The translations under genes were made by a program, and so were the position numbers. The notes beneath the pieces were generated by a model. It did no database searches. It was not told the DNA's origin and saw only the letters and a program-made list of their open reading frames with translations. A stretch of 64,000 nucleotides of DNA from Odoribacter splanchnicus DSM 20712 (GTDB taxonomy: Bacteria > Bacteroidota > Bacteroidia > Bacteroidales > Marinifilaceae): NCBI RefSeq assembly GCF_000190535.1, contig NC_015160.1, forward strand, positions 2,356,001 to 2,420,000, written 5' to 3'. Shown one piece after another: positions 19,087 through 28,996 of the stretch (the first letter of the stretch is position 1; every line of letters begins with the position of its first letter).

Positions 19087-22000
19087 TCAATGCTTTATGA
19101 ATCCCCGTATCTTATTCAATTCAATATGACTTAACCATTTTCTTCCCCCTTCCTTCATCCCACTGTTTTTCCGTCTGCATCCCGCTTTATCTTCCTTACG
19201 CATAAAAAACAAAGGCAGATAAATCATCAACACCAATACAGAAAAAATAAGGCCACTCATCGTCCCGATCGCCAGGCTGATCCAAAAATCGGCCACGTTA
19301 CTTCCGATCAGGAAAGGGATAAATCCCAAAATTGTGGAAATAACCGTCAGCAGAATCGGAATAATTTTCGCATTCCAGGCACTCAAATAAGTTTGTAACC
19401 CTCTCGCTTTTCCCGCAATGATCTTATTATTATAATCGTTCTGAATATACAACACCGCATTCACCGATAATCCGCACATCAGGATAAAGGCCGCCAATCC
19501 CCCTTCGTTAAATACCAGCCCGAAACAGTAAAAACCCAAAAAACAGCCGATAAACGACAAAGGCACGATCAGCATTACGATCATCGCTTGCTTCAAGGAT
19601 TCGAGCAAGATGGCACAGATAAAATAAATTATACCGAATACCAATAAGATATACAGAATACGCCGATCGAACCCATTGCTCATCTTCCAGTATCCTCCCC
19701 AATAATCCCGGCCTTCCTTCACCCGGAAACCGATCGGCATACTCTGGTTCATTTCCTTCATCACTCTCTCTTTCACCTTATTCGACAACATATAATCCCC
19801 GATAAAATCATATTGTACCGATACATCGTATTCCTGATTCGTTTTCGTGATCTTATCGAACGTATCCTCATATTGGATTGTGCCGACGTCACTCAAACGG
19901 AAAGTGGCTTTATCGCCCTGTACCGGATAATTCTGCATCTCCCAGATACTGGTCTCCACCGTATTTTTGGGCCGGATAACAATAGAAGTCTGTTCGTTAT
20001 CGATATAAGCCGTAGTATACTCATCCCGGGCATAAGACAAACTCCTCAATCTCCACATAATATCATTGACATTCGAATTATTACGGGCCAGTTTAGCTTT
20101 ATCGACTTTCACCACAAACTCCCTCATTTTCTCGGGATTCCGGGCATTTCCGATATATAATTTCTTCACCCGGCGGTTTTCAGATAGCTTGTTCTTCAAG
20201 ACTTCGGCATACTTCATCACTTGCCGGTAATTATATCCCACCACCTTCAGCCCTTCACTGCGGTAACCGTCTCCCAGGCTATTGGAAAAACTCCTTCCGA
20301 CTCCGGAAATCTGTGAATCGGCATTCCCGATCGAATTACAATAACGCACCAACTCATTCTTCAGCCTCTCGGGGAAACCGGTCATCTCGGCTTCTTCTTT
20401 AAAGGTGATTTTCATTCTTCCCTCGTTAGCAGAACTGATACTCGTCGTAAAAAGGTCGACTTCTTGAAATCCGGAGACAAAATTTTCCACTTTCATAAAT
20501 GCCTCGTTCATTTGTTCCAGCGTCGCTCCATGCGGCATTGTCATCACTACACTCAGGGAGGTCCGGATACGGTCGTTATTGTCATTTTGCCTCCACTCCC
20601 CTTTTCCTCCTTCCACGAACAAGCGCAGGCTTCCTCCCAACAGCTTATCCATCCAGGGTCTGATCGTCAGAAACCATTCGCTGCTAAAGATTCGGTTATA
20701 GGTCTCGGCATACGACTTATCGCGGTCCACTGAAGAAGGAATCATAAATACAGGTAATCCGAATCCGAGAATAGCCAAAATCACCCATGCTTTCCTGAAT
20801 CTCCAGGTGAACCCGATAAACCGCTTGTATTTCCAGGTAAATTTTACAACTTTTCTCTTGCGGGCAACACGCACTCTGGCTTCTTTTTTCCGCAACGGTA
20901 TTTTTTCCATCAAAGCCGGTACAAAGAAAAGAGCTACAAACAACGATACGGACAAATTGACAATGATAACCGTAGTAAAATCCCACATATTCCGCATGAT
21001 CTCATTGTCCATGTTGAAAATGACGGTCAAAGCCCCCATCGTCGTCAGCGTCGCAGCCAGAATAGCCATAAATACTTTCCGGTCACGATGATGTCTGTAA
21101 TGATCGGCCATAACGATCACATTATCGATGATGATACCGAACGACACAGTTATCCCTGCCAGAGTATAAATATGGATTTCTACTTTCAGGAAATAATAGA
21201 AAACAAAAGCAATCAGCACATTAGCAGCTAAAGAAACGGCGATAATCAACAAATAGCGGAAATCCCGGCTCACCAGAAACACAAAAATCAGCAGAATCAA
21301 AATCGTCAATAAGGTCCGGAAAAGCGTCTGGTTCAATTCATCTTCCAGTTCCTTACTGGCATCATAAGCCATCTGCAAAGAATATTTTCCGCCGAAATCC
21401 TTTTCCAACAAATCCATCTTATCCCTGACTTTGGCCGAAAGGTCGATCACATTAGCATTCTTTTCTGCAAAAATATTGATATTCAACTGATTCAGACCAT
21501 TGATCCGGTAATAGGAGGAAGGAGACTTCTCCCGATAATCCAGGGTTGCGATATCTTTCAATAAAACAATCCGATCCCCCAGTGTCTTGATCGGCATATT
21601 CAGCATATCGATCTCATGACTCAGCGGATTACCCCGGAAAATAATATAAGCATATTCTTTGGCAGGAACGGTATCGATCAATACTTTTCCCCCATCCCGG
21701 CGCATATAATAATTGTTCAAAGCCGAGCGGATATCGGAAGCACTGATACCGATATTTTCAAGCACTTGCTGATCGTAAATCAGTACCCATTCCATGGGAA
21801 CAGCCCCGGTTACCGTCACACTTTCTATCCCCGGCATGGTAGAGACGATGTTCGAGATATTGTCTTCCGCAAAACGGGAGACATCCTGAGTAGTACCAGG
21901 CCCTGAAATACCGTAAGTCAATAAAAGCTGCCGTTCTTTTTTAGCTTCTTTACCGGAACTGTATTCTCCTCCACGTACTTCCGACACCTGTACTCCTTCC

Positions 22001-22341
22001 GGGAATCCGCTTTTCACCGAACGGACGACAGACCCCAGATACAGTTTAATGGCATCGATATTTTCTTCTTTATCGATAGAAAGCCTGATTGTTCCCCAGC
22101 CATTCCCGGTCTCCGAAACAATTTCCCGTAACCCTCTCGTCCGCGCCAAAGCCCCTTCCAATTTGGTCGTCACCTCCATTTCCAGTAATTCGGGGCCGGC
22201 ATTATCCCAAGAGAAAGATACCGACAAATCGTTCGAACGGGAAGAAGGGAGCAACTGCAAAGACAACACAGGAATCAGACTGATCCCTAAAAGCATCAGT
22301 ACGACAAAAATAGTATTGACAGAAAAAGCAGATAATTTCAC
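19087..22341 (-). CDS. RND efflux pump inner-membrane subunit (first copy)
   Basis: This 1084-aa RND protein has the N-terminal segment of the family (ISLIPVLSLQLLPSSRSNDL), a TM4 motif VSFGIIIDNVIVMADHY with one Asp, and TM10-11 with CGLSVNAVLYIQNDY. It is about 70 residues longer than its neighbour, mostly in a loop around residues 480-560 after the middle membrane block and a basic C-terminal tail. It is clearly a distinct paralogue rather than a recent duplication. It lies 23 nt after the adaptor gene in the same operon. Confidence 0.92.
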   Translation of the reverse strand: MKLSAFSVNTIFVVLMLLGISLIPVLSLQLLPSSRSNDLSVSFSWDNAGPELLEMEVTTKLEGALARTRGLREIVSETGNGWGTIRLSIDKEENIDAIKLYLGSVVRSVKSGFPEGVQVSEVRGGEYSSGKEAKKERQLLLTYGISGPGTTQDVSRFAEDNISNIVSTMPGIESVTVTGAVPMEWVLIYDQQVLENIGISASDIRSALNNYYMRRDGGKVLIDTVPAKEYAYIIFRGNPLSHEIDMLNMPIKTLGDRIVLLKDIATLDYREKSPSSYYRINGLNQLNINIFAEKNANVIDLSAKVRDKMDLLEKDFGGKYSLQMAYDASKELEDELNQTLFRTLLTILILLIFVFLVSRDFRYLLIIAVSLAANVLIAFVFYYFLKVEIHIYTLAGITVSFGIIIDNVIVMADHYRHHRDRKVFMAILAATLTTMGALTVIFNMDNEIMRNMWDFTTVIIVNLSVSLFVALFFVPALMEKIPLRKKEARVRVARKRKVVKFTWKYKRFIGFTWRFRKAWVILAILGFGLPVFMIPSSVDRDKSYAETYNRIFSSEWFLTIRPWMDKLLGGSLRLFVEGGKGEWRQNDNNDRIRTSLSVVMTMPHGATLEQMNEAFMKVENFVSGFQEVDLFTTSISSANEGRMKITFKEEAEMTGFPERLKNELVRYCNSIGNADSQISGVGRSFSNSLGDGYRSEGLKVVGYNYRQVMKYAEVLKNKLSENRRVKKLYIGNARNPEKMREFVVKVDKAKLARNNSNVNDIMWRLRSLSYARDEYTTAYIDNEQTSIVIRPKNTVETSIWEMQNYPVQGDKATFRLSDVGTIQYEDTFDKITKTNQEYDVSVQYDFIGDYMLSNKVKERVMKEMNQSMPIGFRVKEGRDYWGGYWKMSNGFDRRILYILLVFGIIYFICAILLESLKQAMIVMLIVPLSFIGCFLGFYCFGLVFNEGGLAAFILMCGLSVNAVLYIQNDYNNKIIAGKARGLQTYLSAWNAKIIPILLTVISTILGFIPFLIGSNVADFWISLAIGTMSGLIFSVLVLMIYLPLFFMRKEDKAGCRRKNSGMKEGGRKWLSHIELNKIRGFIKH

Positions 22342-22364
22342 CTTCCAAGTGTTTTCAGGAACTA

Positions 22365-23456
22365 CTACTCCTTTTTATTTATCAGCGTCACCTCACACTC
22401 GTGCGACAACCCCAGATTATTCTCGTAAATAGCCTCTTCCCCCTCTTTTAATCCCGATTCGATACACACTTCCCGGCTATTTTCAAATCCTGTTTCGACA
22501 TATTTCCATATAGCCCGGCCGTTCTCGTAGACAAACACGACTTTTCTCCCTTGCCGCGGCAACACCGCTGTTTTCGGGACGATCAATTTATCGGCGATTT
22601 GCCGTTTAGCCAATATACTGACATTCATTCCATCCACCAACACTGCTTCGGGATTATCGGTTGTAGCCCTGACTTTCACCATACCGTTTTCATCGATTTT
22701 CGGATTCACTTCAGTCACCGTGCCTTTCAGGGTAACTTTATCGTTTGCATAAGGCGTAATCTCTACTTCCATCCCTGCCTTCAAATGGGCGATCTCGGTT
22801 TCCAGTACGTTAAACACAATCTCCATGGTAGCATCGTCGATTACCGAACAAACCTCTTTATAGGCAGAGGACTGGTTGTATTCCTTCACCTCCAGATCGG
22901 CGATCACGCCGTCAAAAGGAGCATACACCGTGATGTTCGAATAATCGTACACCGCTTTTTCATATTCTTTAGCCGCAGAGGTATAACCGATCTGTAATTT
23001 GATATTTTCCAGCCGGGTTTTAGAGATTACACGTTCGTCCAGCGTATCTTCCAATGAATTTATCCCCTCATTCATCAGCCGTCCCCTCAATTCCAGCTTC
23101 GCTTTTTCCCAGCTCAGGCGGGCGGCTTCCAACTGCTGACCGGCTTTCAGTTCGTCCACGCTCACGATGGGATCTCCTTTTTTCACCCTTTCTCCATTTT
23201 TCACATGTACTTTCCTGACCACATCATTCGTGATAAAAGCCAAAACCGCTTTCCGACGGGCATTAACTTTGCCATTACTGACCAATTCCATTTCAAAGGG
23301 AGCCAGCCGGACTTTTGCTGCTTTCACCTCGATTTTGTCCTGTTTCTGGCTGATCCGGGCCAAATCTTTTTCTTCTTTTTTCTCCTCCTTCTTATTTCCA
23401 CAACCACCGACAAGCCCCAAGGCGAGCATTAATGCAAAAAAAGCGATTTTATTCAT
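22365..23456 (-). CDS. RND efflux periplasmic adaptor (membrane fusion) lipoprotein
   Basis: This 363-aa protein has a lipobox at GLVGGCGN, a Lys/Glu-rich linker, a barrel-sandwich (lipoyl) domain split around a short helical hairpin (VHVKNGERVKKGDPIVSVDE and then VYAPFDGVIADL) and a beta-barrel/membrane-proximal region. It connects the RND pump to an outer-membrane channel. It is the first gene of the adaptor-RND-RND-mscS unit. The short hairpin suggests it meets the outer-membrane partner without a long tip extension. Confidence 0.9.
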   Translation of the reverse strand: MNKIAFFALMLALGLVGGCGNKKEEKKEEKDLARISQKQDKIEVKAAKVRLAPFEMELVSNGKVNARRKAVLAFITNDVVRKVHVKNGERVKKGDPIVSVDELKAGQQLEAARLSWEKAKLELRGRLMNEGINSLEDTLDERVISKTRLENIKLQIGYTSAAKEYEKAVYDYSNITVYAPFDGVIADLEVKEYNQSSAYKEVCSVIDDATMEIVFNVLETEIAHLKAGMEVEITPYANDKVTLKGTVTEVNPKIDENGMVKVRATTDNPEAVLVDGMNVSILAKRQIADKLIVPKTAVLPRQGRKVVFVYENGRAIWKYVETGFENSREVCIESGLKEGEEAIYENNLGLSHECEVTLINKKE

Positions 23457-23582
23457 ATCTTTTCTTTAAAATATTGCGAAAGTATAATTAGTTGTAAATA
23501 TATTAAAACCTTACAATCTCCCTTCACTTTTCCCCTTCTTTTTCAATCCGAACGGTACTTTTTAACAAATTCTCTCTTTTTC

Positions 23583-25427
23583 CTATGGTTTCAGTCTTTC
23601 TTCCAATTCTGCTTTCATTTCTTTTACGGCATCCGACATCACTTTGGGTTCTTTCTGAATCACCTGCCGGGCCATATCACGGCCTTTCTCCGGTTGTCCG
23701 CTTTCGAAATACATTTTCGCCAATAAATAGAGGGGATATAAACGATGAGGCACCATATAGGAAGCCTGCTTAAAACAGGCTTCAGCCTGTCCGAAATGCT
23801 TCAAGGCTTCGGCGTCTTTCCCCATAATATTATAGAACATCGGATCGGCACTGAGCCGTGTACCTTCTGTCAGAATCCGAATCCCTTCCTCATATTGCCC
23901 GGTTTTCGACAAACACTGTCCATACTCGAAAAGAAATTTCGGCTGGTCTTTCAAAAAAGGATATAAATCCCGGTAATGATCTACCGTTTCCTCAAAAATA
24001 TCCATGCTGAAATAACGTTGTTCCTCTCCCCAACGGATATAAGCCTGCTTCCATTCCTCCTTATGCTCCGTCAATCGCCAGATAATACCTGCCATCAAGA
24101 GAGAAGCTCCCATGACAAACCATGCACCCACAGTCCTTTTTCGTTCCTCCGCAGGCAGTTTCCGGTCATCCAGCGTACCGGCAAGCGCCATAAACAGAAC
24201 GAATACAATCACCAAAGGAATCACACTCAACGGATAAGAAAAACAGGCGAACACCGAAAAGGCTGTCAGCCCTCCCAACACCGCTCCTTTCTCGGGACGG
24301 GAAGAATAGAGCAATTGCCGGACCGCCAACCCGACAGTCAATAAGAAAAGGATACTCCCGACAATCCCCAATTCCACCCCCAACTGCAAATATTCATTAA
24401 ACCCGTATTCCGGCGAGCCGGCCACCCACTCTTCTTGTTCCGAGGCTTCCTCCGTGGTAAAATAAGCAGCCTGCGCTTTCCCGAATGCACCGCCAAAATA
24501 GCCCAATCCACATCCCCCCCAAGGATTTTCGGCTATCGCCCGACCAGCGATTTTCCACATTAAACGGCGTCCATCGGCCGAATCTTTTTTCATCAGATAA
24601 AGTCCACTGAACAACAGCAACAGACACACCACACCGATACCCGCTACCCACCAAGCCTTTTTTCCCAGTTTTCGTCCCAGCTCTTTCAGCTGTTTCCTGA
24701 TCCGGTAATAAAATGCCGTTACCACCCCGCATCCGGCAACCGCCGCCAACCAGCTGCTCCGGCTCATTCCGGCCGGCAAAATAGACAAAATCAACAACAG
24801 TATCCCCCATACAAAGCCGGACTCCAACTTGTACCTCCACTCACCGACACTCTTTTGCCGACCGGGATACACCGATAAACAATAGAACAAAACGACCGGC
24901 AATACCATCACTAAAAATCCCGAATAAGGCCCCGGGTTAAAAAAAGATCCTGTCAGCCGGTAAAGCGAATGCCCCGAGGCGAACCAACCATACAATTGTC
25001 CGAACCCATAAATCGTCTCTACCAATCCCGCTCCCATGAGCGTCCACAACATCACCGTGACGGCATTCCGGCAAAGCGAAGAAAGCAGACGCAATAAAAA
25101 ATAAAGGATCACAAACAAAATCCATAATTCTGTCCGATAACCGACCATCCCATCCCCATAAACCGAACGCAGCAGGACATATCCCCCCAACAACAATACC
25201 CCCGCATCCGGCAGGCGAAAACGAAATTTTTTCCGAACGCACCAAGCCACTGCAATACCACACAAAACTTCTATCCAAATCACCCGATAGAAACCGAAAC
25301 GCACGGCCGTTACATGGCTTTCTGCCAGCTCACGATCACGATCGTACCAAAATACAAACAACAGTGCAGTCAACAAAAACACCACGATCCCTTTAGTTGT
25401 GGCAACCCACCGATTATCCGAAACCAT
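23583..25427 (-). CDS. O-antigen-ligase-like (Wzy_C) membrane protein with C-terminal TPRs
   Basis: This 614-aa protein has about 11 membrane segments. A Wzy_C-type core contains LTGSFFNPGPYSGFLVMVLP, MSRSSWLAAVAG and a large loop with NPWGGCGLGYFGG and YGFNEYLQLGVELG, the usual region of the catalytic Arg/His residues. From about residue 470 there are TPR-like units (FLFEYGQCLSKTGQYEEGI; LAKMYFESGQPEKG). Members transfer or polymerise glycans at the periplasmic face. No glycan gene cluster surrounds it, so the substrate is unclear. It is divergent from the SusC gene. Confidence 0.78.
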   Translation of the reverse strand: MVSDNRWVATTKGIVVFLLTALLFVFWYDRDRELAESHVTAVRFGFYRVIWIEVLCGIAVAWCVRKKFRFRLPDAGVLLLGGYVLLRSVYGDGMVGYRTELWILFVILYFLLRLLSSLCRNAVTVMLWTLMGAGLVETIYGFGQLYGWFASGHSLYRLTGSFFNPGPYSGFLVMVLPVVLFYCLSVYPGRQKSVGEWRYKLESGFVWGILLLILSILPAGMSRSSWLAAVAGCGVVTAFYYRIRKQLKELGRKLGKKAWWVAGIGVVCLLLLFSGLYLMKKDSADGRRLMWKIAGRAIAENPWGGCGLGYFGGAFGKAQAAYFTTEEASEQEEWVAGSPEYGFNEYLQLGVELGIVGSILFLLTVGLAVRQLLYSSRPEKGAVLGGLTAFSVFACFSYPLSVIPLVIVFVLFMALAGTLDDRKLPAEERKRTVGAWFVMGASLLMAGIIWRLTEHKEEWKQAYIRWGEEQRYFSMDIFEETVDHYRDLYPFLKDQPKFLFEYGQCLSKTGQYEEGIRILTEGTRLSADPMFYNIMGKDAEALKHFGQAEACFKQASYMVPHRLYPLYLLAKMYFESGQPEKGRDMARQVIQKEPKVMSDAVKEMKAELEERLKP

Positions 25428-25735
25428 CCGATTCTTTTAAAAATTAATATAGTGATCCCATATTCTGTTTCATCAAATAATCATAACGAATCAGAAAATA
25501 AGACAAATTTAAAGATTTTTCCGATATAAGCCGTTTTAATACACCATATATATAAAAAAATCGGAAATTATAATAGAATTCGGAGATACCCGTTGGGGAA
25601 ATATTCCACAAACCGGGGAATTATTACTCAGCTATCGCTTGTGTAATTAAAATGTAAATAATTGTTTCTCAGTTGTAAAATCTTGCAAAATCCGGTTGGC
25701 ATGTGTTTTATTGGATGCTATAGTATATTCAAAAA
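25428..25735. other. Divergent intergenic region before susC
   Basis: This AT-rich 308-nt region has no ORF. A minus-strand -7 match TAAATTTG (plus CAAATTTA at 25504-25511) could serve the ligase-like gene. I see no clear TAnnTTTG box for the SusC gene; the sequence TATAGTATATT at about 25719-25729 sits where a promoter would be expected. The regulator of the pair is not encoded nearby. Confidence 0.4.
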
Positions 25736-28700
25736 ATGGAAAATATGCACAATCTGAAAAAATTTAATATGAATAGAAAGTATAGAGTCCGGATACGATG
25801 CCTGACCTTTCTGGTAACTTTGTTCTGGCTGCCGCTTCATGCTCAGGAGGCCGGAAAAGAATTCCGGCCGGCCGGAGAACCGGTTTCTTATGCAGAAAAG
25901 GATAACCGGAAAAAATCTCCGGAACCGTTGGAAGACCAAAAGGATAAATTGAAAAAGCAGCGTATCATTACGGCCAAGGGACGAGTGACCGACGCTGCCG
26001 GAGAACCTTTGATCGGTGTAAATGTACTGATCAAAGAAAGCGGCACAGGGCAAGTGACCGATCTTAACGGCGAATTCAAATTACCGGATATCCGGTTCGG
26101 TTCCCCGTTACGCATCTCCTTTATCGGATACAAAACCCTCGAGGTCAATGCGCGGGAAAATATGCGCCTTACCTTGTATGAAGACCGGACAAAATTGGAT
26201 GAAGTAGTTATAGTAGGATATGGTTCACAAAAAAAGGCAAATCTCTCCGGAGCTGTTTCCTCGGTTAGCATCGATGCCTTGGCCGAGCGGCCAGTCACCA
26301 ATGCCGAGAATGCCCTGGCCGGATTGGCCTCAGGACTGACCGTAACCAATTCGGGGGGGAATACCCCGGGTTTCGAGACTTCTACGATCCGGATCCGGGG
26401 TGTCGGTACATTGAACAATGCCGATCCGCTCGTGGTGATCGATGGCGTAGCCGGTTGTGCTATCAGTGATATCAATCCCCAGGATATAAAAAACATTTCG
26501 ATACTGAAAGATGCCGCTTCGTCGGCCATCTACGGTTCGCGGGCTGCCAACGGAGTGATCCTGATTACCACAAAAACCGGATACGAAGGCAGTGCCAAAA
26601 TTACGTACAGCGGCAATTTCTCGTTTGAAAAGGTAGCTAAACGTTTGAATCTGGTCACCGACTATGCCGATTTTATGGAGATTCAGAATGCGGCTCTGAG
26701 TGCTAACGGGCAAGCCCCCCGTTTCTCCCAGACCTCCATCGACGCCTGGCGCAATGACAACGGAGCTAACCCCACCGTTTATCCCAATACCGACTGGCAG
26801 GATCATATTTACCGGAATCCGTCGGTGGTACAGAATCATAATCTTTCGGCTATCGGAGGAACGAAAACGGTACGTTATAACCTGTCTCTGGGCTATGTGA
26901 AAAATCCGGGTATCGTTTATAATACCGATTATGAGCGTTATCAATTGCGTTCGAATGTCGAAGTCGACATCAAACCCTGGATCACTGCCGGAATGAACAT
27001 CTTCGGTTATATGGATTCCAATAATCCGAATGCCGAAAATGCTACCAACGGAGGAGACGTGATATTCGGTTCGGGAGCATTGAATACGGTTCCCGGCATG
27101 ACGCTCTATGACCCTGAAACGGGTCTGTACGGAGGTGTGCAAAATCCGGAGGAAGAGAACGTCAGCAATTTTAATCCTTACCGGCGTATGTGGTTTTACA
27201 AAGAGGATTTTCCGATAAAAACCCGTCGTATTGTCCCCAAACTGTTTGCCCGTTTGTCACCGGTAGAAGGTTTGACCCTGAGTGCTTCGTTCACCTATAA
27301 CTCCTGGGAACGGAATGAAGAATATCAATTATGCGACAAAAATCTATATCGCTTTACACTGGATGGACCTGTACTGCTGCGGGAAGGTACGGTCCGTACT
27401 TATATCAACCGGTATAATCGTCGGAATACGTTCCGGACTTCGGATGTGACGGCACGCTATGAATGGAATGTCAGCAAACTGAATGCTTCTGCACTGGTTG
27501 GTATCAGTCAGGAATACAATAAACGGGAAGACGAACGGTTCAGGAAATACGATCTGGCCGACGATGCTCTGACCAGTATCAACGGGGGGAGTACCAACGG
27601 TGAGATTGAAGGAAACTATACAGAATGGGCCATGCGTTCATATTTCGGCCGGATAAACCTGTCGTGGGACGATAAATATCTACTGGAAGTAAACCTGCGG
27701 GCAGACGGTTCCTCCCGTTTTGCCCCCGATAAGCGCTGGGGATGGTTTCCTTCCGTATCCGCCGGTTGGAGCATTTCGGAAGAACCCTTCCTGAAAAAAG
27801 CTGCCGGTTGGCTGGATATGCTGAAACTGCGGGTTTCTTACGGTACACTCGGCAACAACGCCACATCGACTTTCTATATGTATCAGCCCCTCTATGCTTC
27901 AGCCAATTACGTACTGGGCAATGCGGTGGCCAGTGGCCTGGCACAGACCACCCTCGCCAATCCCAATCTCACCTGGGAGACGACGCACATGACCAATATC
28001 GGTCTGGATTACGGGTTGTTTGCCCATCGTTTAAGTGGTTCTGTGGATGTATTCAACAGGCTGACGACAGATATCCTGATTTCATTGCCGGCACCGTTAG
28101 AGCACGGCACTTCTGCTGTCCCCAACCAAAATGCCGGCAAGGTACGCAACCGGGGTATCGATTTCGATATCAGCTGGTTCGATCATATCGGCAGTATGAC
28201 CTATTCTCTTGGCTTCCACATGGGATATGTCCGCAATAAAGTGACCAAATTTCAGGGGGAAGTCCCTTCTATTAACGGCGTTTATAAATTGCAGGAAGGA
28301 AAACCCATCAATCAGTTATATGTCATGTCTGTGGACCGTATTGTCCGCGATCAGTCCGATCTGGACTATGTACAGTCTCTGGTCGATAAAAATCCGGACT
28401 ATTTCGCCACTTATCAAAGACCGGAATTGGGCGACTTCCTGTATGCAGATGCGAATCATGACGGGAATCTGGATGCCAACGACCGGATCGAGATCGGTAA
28501 CGGCAACTCCCCCTCATTTACTTTCGGCGGTAATATCGGTATTTCCTGGAAAGGATTCGATTTCAGTATGTTGCTCCAAGGGGTAGGAAAACACAAAGTC
28601 TATTATAACAACCAGGCATTCCGGTTTGTCACTGTCATGGGGCAATCCTTGAATAAAGATATTACCGACCATGCCTGGACACCTGAAAATCCTTACAATT

Positions 28701-28984
28701 CCAAATATCCCCGGCTCCGGAACAATGCCAACAGTAAAAACAACATTGCCAGCGATGCCTTGGTGTTTAACGCCTCTTATTTACGGTGTAAGAACATTCA
28801 GTTAGGATACACGCTTCCCAGCCATATTTCGGAGAAATTTTTTGTCGAAAATCTCAAAATATATACCAGTATCGACAACTTGTTTACCTTAACGGATTTC
28901 CCCGGTCTGGACCCGGAAATAGCCGCCGGCGTAGGTTATCCTCAGTTGAGGCAATATTCGGTTGGAATCAATGTCACATTTTAA
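25736..28984 (+). CDS. SusC-family TonB-dependent outer-membrane transporter
   Basis: This 1082-aa protein has a signal peptide ending near LFWLPLHAQ, a carboxypeptidase-like domain (GRVTDAAGEPLIGVNVLIKE, about residues 80-160), a plug domain with LDEVVIVGYGSQKKANLSGA and IRIRGVGTLNNADPLVVIDG, and a 22-strand barrel. There is no N-terminal STN signalling domain, so it is not of the anti-sigma-coupled type. A second ATG at 25769 (MNRKYR) may be the true start. It is paired with SusD (12 nt gap). It imports an oligosaccharide or peptide of unknown nature. Confidence 0.95.
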   Translation: MENMHNLKKFNMNRKYRVRIRCLTFLVTLFWLPLHAQEAGKEFRPAGEPVSYAEKDNRKKSPEPLEDQKDKLKKQRIITAKGRVTDAAGEPLIGVNVLIKESGTGQVTDLNGEFKLPDIRFGSPLRISFIGYKTLEVNARENMRLTLYEDRTKLDEVVIVGYGSQKKANLSGAVSSVSIDALAERPVTNAENALAGLASGLTVTNSGGNTPGFETSTIRIRGVGTLNNADPLVVIDGVAGCAISDINPQDIKNISILKDAASSAIYGSRAANGVILITTKTGYEGSAKITYSGNFSFEKVAKRLNLVTDYADFMEIQNAALSANGQAPRFSQTSIDAWRNDNGANPTVYPNTDWQDHIYRNPSVVQNHNLSAIGGTKTVRYNLSLGYVKNPGIVYNTDYERYQLRSNVEVDIKPWITAGMNIFGYMDSNNPNAENATNGGDVIFGSGALNTVPGMTLYDPETGLYGGVQNPEEENVSNFNPYRRMWFYKEDFPIKTRRIVPKLFARLSPVEGLTLSASFTYNSWERNEEYQLCDKNLYRFTLDGPVLLREGTVRTYINRYNRRNTFRTSDVTARYEWNVSKLNASALVGISQEYNKREDERFRKYDLADDALTSINGGSTNGEIEGNYTEWAMRSYFGRINLSWDDKYLLEVNLRADGSSRFAPDKRWGWFPSVSAGWSISEEPFLKKAAGWLDMLKLRVSYGTLGNNATSTFYMYQPLYASANYVLGNAVASGLAQTTLANPNLTWETTHMTNIGLDYGLFAHRLSGSVDVFNRLTTDILISLPAPLEHGTSAVPNQNAGKVRNRGIDFDISWFDHIGSMTYSLGFHMGYVRNKVTKFQGEVPSINGVYKLQEGKPINQLYVMSVDRIVRDQSDLDYVQSLVDKNPDYFATYQRPELGDFLYADANHDGNLDANDRIEIGNGNSPSFTFGGNIGISWKGFDFSMLLQGVGKHKVYYNNQAFRFVTVMGQSLNKDITDHAWTPENPYNSKYPRLRNNANSKNNIASDALVFNASYLRCKNIQLGYTLPSHISEKFFVENLKIYTSIDNLFTLTDFPGLDPEIAAGVGYPQLRQYSVGINVTF

Positions 28985-28996
28985 AATTCAGCACTA

